Source: Acidobacteriota bacterium (GTDB taxonomy: Bacteria > Acidobacteriota > Terriglobia > Acidiferrales > UBA7541). From it: 64,000 nucleotides of DNA. The notes beneath the pieces are model-generated. The model was given only the letters and a program-made list of their open reading frames with translations. It had not been told where the DNA came from and made no database searches. The stretch is from contig JABCZN010000001.1 of the NCBI GenBank assembly GCA_013289665.1, forward strand, positions 124,001 through 188,000, given 5' to 3'. The translations under genes and the position numbers were made by a program. The first letter of the stretch is position 1; each line of letters opens with the position of its first letter. This document shows positions 59,746 to 64,000 of the stretch, piece after piece.

Positions 59746-61860
59746 TTATTGTTGGTTCCTTGACTGCTCGACCGCCGCCAGCGAGGCAGGGCGCCCTGGC
59801 TTCGCTGTGCCATTCACCGCCATGCTGTTCATGCTCTGCAGGTAGTCCGAAACGCCCTGGTAGAGCCCTTCGGCCACCCGCTGGCGGTATTCCGGCTTCT
59901 TTAATAGTTGCTCGTCGGAGGGATTGCTCAGGAACGATATCTCCGTAAGGATGGACGGCATATCCGCCCCAATCAGCACCACAAACGGCGCCTTGCGCAC
60001 CCCGCGGTTTTTCACCGGCTTGGCGGCCTTCTGGATCCGTTTTGAAAGAGAGTCCTGCACGTCTTCGGCAAGCTCCCGCGATTCGTCGATCTTTTCCGTC
60101 CGCGCGATCTTTTTCACAACCTCTTCCAGGTCGTGGATGCCTTGCTGGGAGACGGCGTTCTCTCGCGCCGCCACAGCCATGGCCTCAGGCGAACCCCGCA
60201 TATTCAGATAGTACGTTTCGATGCCCCGTGCTCCGTGGTCCGGGCTGGAGTTCGCATGTATGGAGATAAACAGGTCGGCCTTCGCTTCGTTGGCGATGCG
60301 GGTGCGATCTTCGAGCGGGATGAAGGTGTCGTCCGACCGCGTGAACACGATGTCCGCGCCCGGCAATTTTTGTTGGATGATTTTCCCAAGCCGCAGCGCC
60401 ACGTCCAGGCAAAGATCCTTTTCCATCAAGCCGGTCGGTCCGATCGTACCGGTGTCGTGCCCGCCGTGGCCCGCGTCAATCACGATGCGCCCAATCTTCA
60501 ACCCCAGCGCGCGCGTCAATGTAGACTGCCCATCGCGCGTCGGGACCGGCGCGGCCACTGGAGGCTGCACAAGGTCAGGCTTTGCGCCTGCCTTGCCGTG
60601 AGTGGTATTGATAATCTTCGCCGGCGAAGGGATAGGCTTCGGCGTCACAGGCGCCGGCGCCGTGTCTTCCATCGGCCCTGCTGGTTGGGGAATCTCGGCG
60701 GCCACGGGGGCGTTCAATGCGATGGTTTCCGCATCGGTCGCGCTGTCTAATTTAGTGACGTTCGAGTACTTCGTAGCAGGCGGCGTTGCGTTCGCCGCTT
60801 GCAGAGCTGTGCTGCGCGCGCTGCCCGTGCCATAGAGTTCAATCACCAGCCGTGACGGGTTGTGCATCAGCGAAGCCGCGTAATCCCTCACGCCATTCAC
60901 ATCCAGCACCACGCGAACCACCCCGCCCTGATTTTGCGCGACGCGCACCTGCGTCAGCAGTTCTCCGCTGACCCGAATCTTGGATCTTACCAGCGCCGGC
61001 GACAGCCGGGCCCCGTGCAGATCAAAATAAATCCGTTCCGGATTCGCGATCCGCCCCGAGACGTATTGCACCGCGTCCTCGAGATCAATGACCACTTCCG
61101 TGGCATCTGGCGTGAGGGTGCAGCGGATATGCTGAACGCTGGGTACTCCCCCGGATCTGGGCTTCTCGCCGCCGTTGGCGCCTCCTGTGCCTCGCGCCAC
61201 CGGTTGCAAAGCTTCTTCCTTAGGCGTTCTGGCAGAGGAAGCGGCTGGTGCGGGAGCAGCTTGCGCCGTCTTCGCCTCCAACTGCCCGTTTTCCGCATTC
61301 CTCAGTAGCGCCAGTTCCGCCAGGGCTTCCTGAACCTCGCGTTTGTGCGCCGAACGGGGATACTTCCTCTGGAAATCCTGAAAAGTTTTTGCCGCGCCCG
61401 CCGGGTCCCCCAACTGATCCTTCTGCAACTGCGCTATCCGCAACATCGCATCCGGCACAAACTTGCTCGTCGGGTATTCGTGAATCAAAAATTGGTACGC
61501 TTCCGCCGCTGCTTGGTAGTAGCTGCGCCCAAACCGGTCGCCCATTTCCGTGTTCAGTTCGCCCACGGCCACCATCGCGTCCGGAACTTCCATGGCATGG
61601 GGAGTAATCAGATAAACGCGCTGGTAGGTCGCGACCGCTCTGCGGTAGTCTGCCAGTGTCCGCTTTTCCGGCAGCTTCTCATTCAGCGCCGCGCGCATCT
61701 CTTGCGCCCGCGCAAATTGCGAACTGGCCGCCTCACGCTTCGCGGCGGTGTTCGTGTTTGCGGCAGTCGCAGGGCAGGGAACTGCGCAGGCCACCAGCAG
61801 GCCAATAACCAGCGAAACGCCGGCGAAACTCCTGTGGATATTTTCCCGCCCCGTAGTCAT
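59746..61860 (-). CDS. N-acetylmuramoyl-L-alanine amidase with AMIN domain
   Basis: This 704-aa periplasmic amidase has a signal peptide, then a TPR-like helical segment (about 40-200, YQRVYLITPHAMEVPDAMVAVGELN). A Pro/Ala linker leads to an AMIN domain (about 240-350, VIDLEDAVQYVSGRIANPERIYFDLHG). The zinc-dependent Amidase_3 domain is at 450-680, with ligands in IDAGHGGHDTG, E in MEKDL, SIHAN and the catalytic E in SILTEISFLSNP. I chose the ATG at 61860 over a TTG upstream. It cuts the peptide from glycan during division. Confidence 0.93.
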   Translation of the reverse strand: MTTGRENIHRSFAGVSLVIGLLVACAVPCPATAANTNTAAKREAASSQFARAQEMRAALNEKLPEKRTLADYRRAVATYQRVYLITPHAMEVPDAMVAVGELNTEMGDRFGRSYYQAAAEAYQFLIHEYPTSKFVPDAMLRIAQLQKDQLGDPAGAAKTFQDFQRKYPRSAHKREVQEALAELALLRNAENGQLEAKTAQAAPAPAASSARTPKEEALQPVARGTGGANGGEKPRSGGVPSVQHIRCTLTPDATEVVIDLEDAVQYVSGRIANPERIYFDLHGARLSPALVRSKIRVSGELLTQVRVAQNQGGVVRVVLDVNGVRDYAASLMHNPSRLVIELYGTGSARSTALQAANATPPATKYSNVTKLDSATDAETIALNAPVAAEIPQPAGPMEDTAPAPVTPKPIPSPAKIINTTHGKAGAKPDLVQPPVAAPVPTRDGQSTLTRALGLKIGRIVIDAGHGGHDTGTIGPTGLMEKDLCLDVALRLGKIIQQKLPGADIVFTRSDDTFIPLEDRTRIANEAKADLFISIHANSSPDHGARGIETYYLNMRGSPEAMAVAARENAVSQQGIHDLEEVVKKIARTEKIDESRELAEDVQDSLSKRIQKAAKPVKNRGVRKAPFVVLIGADMPSILTEISFLSNPSDEQLLKKPEYRQRVAEGLYQGVSDYLQSMNSMAVNGTAKPGRPASLAAVEQSRNQQ

Positions 61861-61933
61861 ACTTCCCCGGTATTCCCCCAACCTGATTCAAGCACTACCT
61901 ACTGCTAACCCCAACTATCCAAATTCGACGCGC

Positions 61934-62662
61934 TCACTCGTTGGTAAAAATAATCCGGCCGTTCTCATCCACCTGCCGGTGTATCCGGCTGGACCGCGTG
62001 TACGCCTCATCCATGCGTCCCGATCCGGGACGGTAGTACGCGTCCTGCACCTTCCGCACGTAACTCTGCGTCTCTCGGAACGCCGGAATGCCGTGCGCGC
62101 GATCCACCGCGCCCTCTCCAGCATTGTACGCCGCCAGAGCCAGATCCAGGTTGCCGCGATACCTTTCCAGCAACGTCTTCAAGTACTTCACGCCCGCATC
62201 CACATTCTGTTTCGGGCTGTACGCGTCGTTGACACCAAAACGCATCGCAGTCGTGGGAATCAATTGCATTAATCCCACCGCGCCCTTGTTCGATCGCGCG
62301 GCTGGATTCCAGTTCGACTCCGTCTCGATCACCGCGCGCACCAGCGCCGGATCCACCTTGTGGCGTTCCGCCGCTTCCCGCACCAGCTTTTCCGCTCCGT
62401 CGCGATCTAGGAACATCGCGGGCCGGTCCGTCCCAGTGAAGGAAATCTCGCTCTGCAAATAAATCGACCGGTTCGCAGGCTTGCGTGAAGACAGCTTCGC
62501 AATCACCCGCGGCTCCGCGTTCACGAACAGGCGCCGCCCATCCGTAGCCGTCTCGCTGGTTATCTGTGCCTGTGCGGGCCGGGAAGCGCCCAACACGCCG
62601 CTGAATACCAATGAAAGCACCAGAACATTCCTCAGGTTCGTTGGAGTTTGCAGGCCGTTCAT
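61934..62662 (-). CDS. Lytic transglycosylase (SLT domain)
   Basis: This 242-aa secreted lytic transglycosylase cleaves the glycan backbone. The signal peptide follows MNGLQTPTNLRNVLVLSLVFSGVLG. The SLT catalytic Glu is in VIETESNWNPAARSNKGAVGLMQLIPTTA, followed by the AAYNAGEGAVDRAHG motif. I chose the ATG at 62662 with AAGG ahead; an upstream ATG (MPSPRR) is possible. It lies 73 nt ahead of the amidase in the same direction, forming a wall-remodelling pair. Confidence 0.92.
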   Translation of the reverse strand: MNGLQTPTNLRNVLVLSLVFSGVLGASRPAQAQITSETATDGRRLFVNAEPRVIAKLSSRKPANRSIYLQSEISFTGTDRPAMFLDRDGAEKLVREAAERHKVDPALVRAVIETESNWNPAARSNKGAVGLMQLIPTTAMRFGVNDAYSPKQNVDAGVKYLKTLLERYRGNLDLALAAYNAGEGAVDRAHGIPAFRETQSYVRKVQDAYYRPGSGRMDEAYTRSSRIHRQVDENGRIIFTNE

Positions 62663-62823
62663 GCGCCTTGGGGAAGGCATAGGTATAAAAACCCGTTGCG
62701 CGGAGCTTGCTGCCTCGGATCGGGCCGTGAGCCGCCGCGTGTTGCACTTGCGAAGCTCTGGCCTGCTAACAAGTATAGCCGAATGCTGCACTTGCGAGGC
62801 AACGCTTCTGACGCTACCCGCTA

Positions 62824-64000
62824 TTATAGCAGGGCTTCGAGCAGGCCAGGGACACTCCGTAAGGCACTTTTTAGGGCCGATGTGTCTTTTCCGCCAGCCT
62901 CGGCCAAATCCGGCCTGCCGCCGCCCGACCCCCCCACTTGCTTCGCCAGCGCTTGTATCAGCTTGCCGGCATGGACTTTAGCTGTTAGGTCCTTGGTCAC
63001 CCCGGCGATCAGGGCCACTTTTCCGTCATCTGGCATCCCCAGGGCTACCACACCCGAACCCAGCTTTTGCCTCAGAGTGTCCACCAACGCCCTTAGCCCT
63101 TCTCGGTCCACACTGGCCACCTCTCCCACGATGACCTTCACGCCCTTGATGGTCTGCGCCTGACCGAACAGCTCGTCCACCTGGTTCAGTGCACCTTTGC
63201 GCTTTTGCGCTTCCAGTTCCTTCTCCAATTGCCGCGCGGTGCTGGTCAGTTTTTCAACAGTCGCCAGCACGTCATTCTCACCCACGTTCAGCCGTGTAGC
63301 CACTTCCCGCAGCATCTGCGCCTGATGCTGGTAATGCTCCAGCGCTCCGATGCCCGTCACCGCCTCGATGCGCCGCACGCCCGCCGCAACCGATTCTTCG
63401 CTCACAATCTTCAGCACGCCGATATCTCCCGCGCGCTTCACGTGCGTCCCGCCGCAAAGCTCCTTCGAATAAAACCCCCGCGGTGACCGCGGATCGGGAA
63501 TCGTCACCACGCGCACGTTGCTTTCCGGATACTTGTCCCCGAAAAACGCCAGCGCCCCGGAATTCAGCGCCTCTTCGAGCGACATCACTCCGGTTTCCAC
63601 GCACGTGTTCAACCGGATCTCGTCATTCACCTGCTGCTCGATGTCATGCAACTCCTCGTGATCCACCGCCGCGAAATGGGTGAAGTCAAAGCGCAGCCGC
63701 TCCGGCGCGTTCAGCGAGCCGGACTGCTTTACGTGCGTCCCAAGAATATTCCGCAGCGCCGCGTTCACCAGGTGTGTCCCTGTATGATTCCGCATGATGC
63801 GCGCCCGCCGCTCCGCATCCGCAATCACCGTGATGCGGTCGCCCACTCGCAAATTTTCCTTCGCCGTAACCCGATGCGCCACCAGCCCCGCCACCGGATA
63901 AAACGCGCCGGTCACCTCGGCCAGCACCTGTGACTCGGACGCATCATAAAACTTCCCCGTATCCGCCATCTGACCGCCCGACTCCGCGTAAATCACCGTG
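62824..64000 (-). CDS. alaS: Alanyl-tRNA synthetase, C-terminal part (partial)
   Basis: The readable part is 392 codons; the gene continues beyond the right edge. It begins in the editing region TVIYAESGGQMADTG, then HTGTHLVNAALR with the editing-site HxxxH, and SKELCGGTHVKRAGDIG with the zinc-binding Cys. It ends with the C-Ala-type domain (QLEKELEAQKRKGALNQ coiled coil, GMPDDGKVALIAGVTKDLT, GGSGGGRPDLAEAGGKD). The enzyme charges tRNA-Ala. The N-terminal catalytic core is outside the window. Confidence 0.97.
   Translation of the reverse strand, partial: TVIYAESGGQMADTGKFYDASESQVLAEVTGAFYPVAGLVAHRVTAKENLRVGDRITVIADAERRARIMRNHTGTHLVNAALRNILGTHVKQSGSLNAPERLRFDFTHFAAVDHEELHDIEQQVNDEIRLNTCVETGVMSLEEALNSGALAFFGDKYPESNVRVVTIPDPRSPRGFYSKELCGGTHVKRAGDIGVLKIVSEESVAAGVRRIEAVTGIGALEHYQHQAQMLREVATRLNVGENDVLATVEKLTSTARQLEKELEAQKRKGALNQVDELFGQAQTIKGVKVIVGEVASVDREGLRALVDTLRQKLGSGVVALGMPDDGKVALIAGVTKDLTAKVHAGKLIQALAKQVGGSGGGRPDLAEAGGKDTSALKSALRSVPGLLEALL

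Overview
The window looks like a stretch of chromosome from a GC-rich soil-type bacterium, most likely an Acidobacteriota member. The evidence is the mix of a bacillithiol-type glycosyltransferase (bshA), RND and Mla/MCE envelope machinery typical of diderms, complex I genes, a stressosome module, and several proteins of types I associate with acidobacterial genomes. The latter are a secreted subtilase with a C-terminal Ig-like/membrane/Cys-rich tail and signal-anchored proteins resembling DUF6677 and DUF6599. The assignment is inference from gene content; there is no rRNA to confirm it.

Layout. 1-2750 (minus): start of a complex I operon, nuoA-C-D-E, with nuoB absent between A and C and with nuoE running in frame into a NuoF-like start at the window edge. 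2.9-18 kb: housekeeping and small accessory genes. These include thiS, ribA, a LytS-type kinase, a GbsR-controlled SDR/DCC cassette with a clear promoter-operator, bshA, an SDR and thioesterase pair, an Hfq-like protein, tmk-holB, a YggS/PLPBP gene, an old yellow enzyme, an M24 peptidase and tRNA-Thr(CGU). A truncated IS481-family element lies just behind the tRNA. 18.9-23.6 kb (minus): a stressosome-like operon rsbR-rsbS-rsbT-rsbX. Its output gene is a histidine kinase carrying an RsbU-type N-terminal domain, followed by two paralogous NarL-type response regulators. 24-28.6 kb: one giant SF1 helicase fused to a Vsr/DUF559-like nuclease, probably a stand-alone defence gene.

29.6-43.9 kb is the most unusual part. 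An oligopeptide ABC transporter (two ATPases, two permeases, binding protein) runs by stop/start overlaps straight into an ECF sigma factor and then a TPR-CHAT caspase-like protease. Next come a soluble zinc-binding anti-sigma-like protein, a secreted subtilase, an HD-GYP phosphodiesterase and a second membrane-anchored subtilase. I propose a protease-gated sigma circuit coupled to extracellular proteolysis and peptide uptake. The sigma / TPR-CHAT / third-protein layout resembles the Csx29-Csx30-sigma part of type III-E CRISPR loci, but no CRISPR is present.

44-64 kb: a 54-aa membrane peptide, a cytochrome P450, an MFS sugar porter, mtgA, and an anti-sigma-kinase/STAS pair leading into an Mla-type lipid transport operon (permease, ATPase, MCE protein, lipoprotein). 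These are followed by a DegT aminotransferase, an RND pump with its adaptor, a hypothetical membrane-anchored protein, an AMIN-amidase, a lytic transglycosylase and the C-terminal two fifths or so of alaS at the right edge. The last block is cell-wall and envelope biology. I saw no rRNA, CRISPR array, prophage or replication origin.
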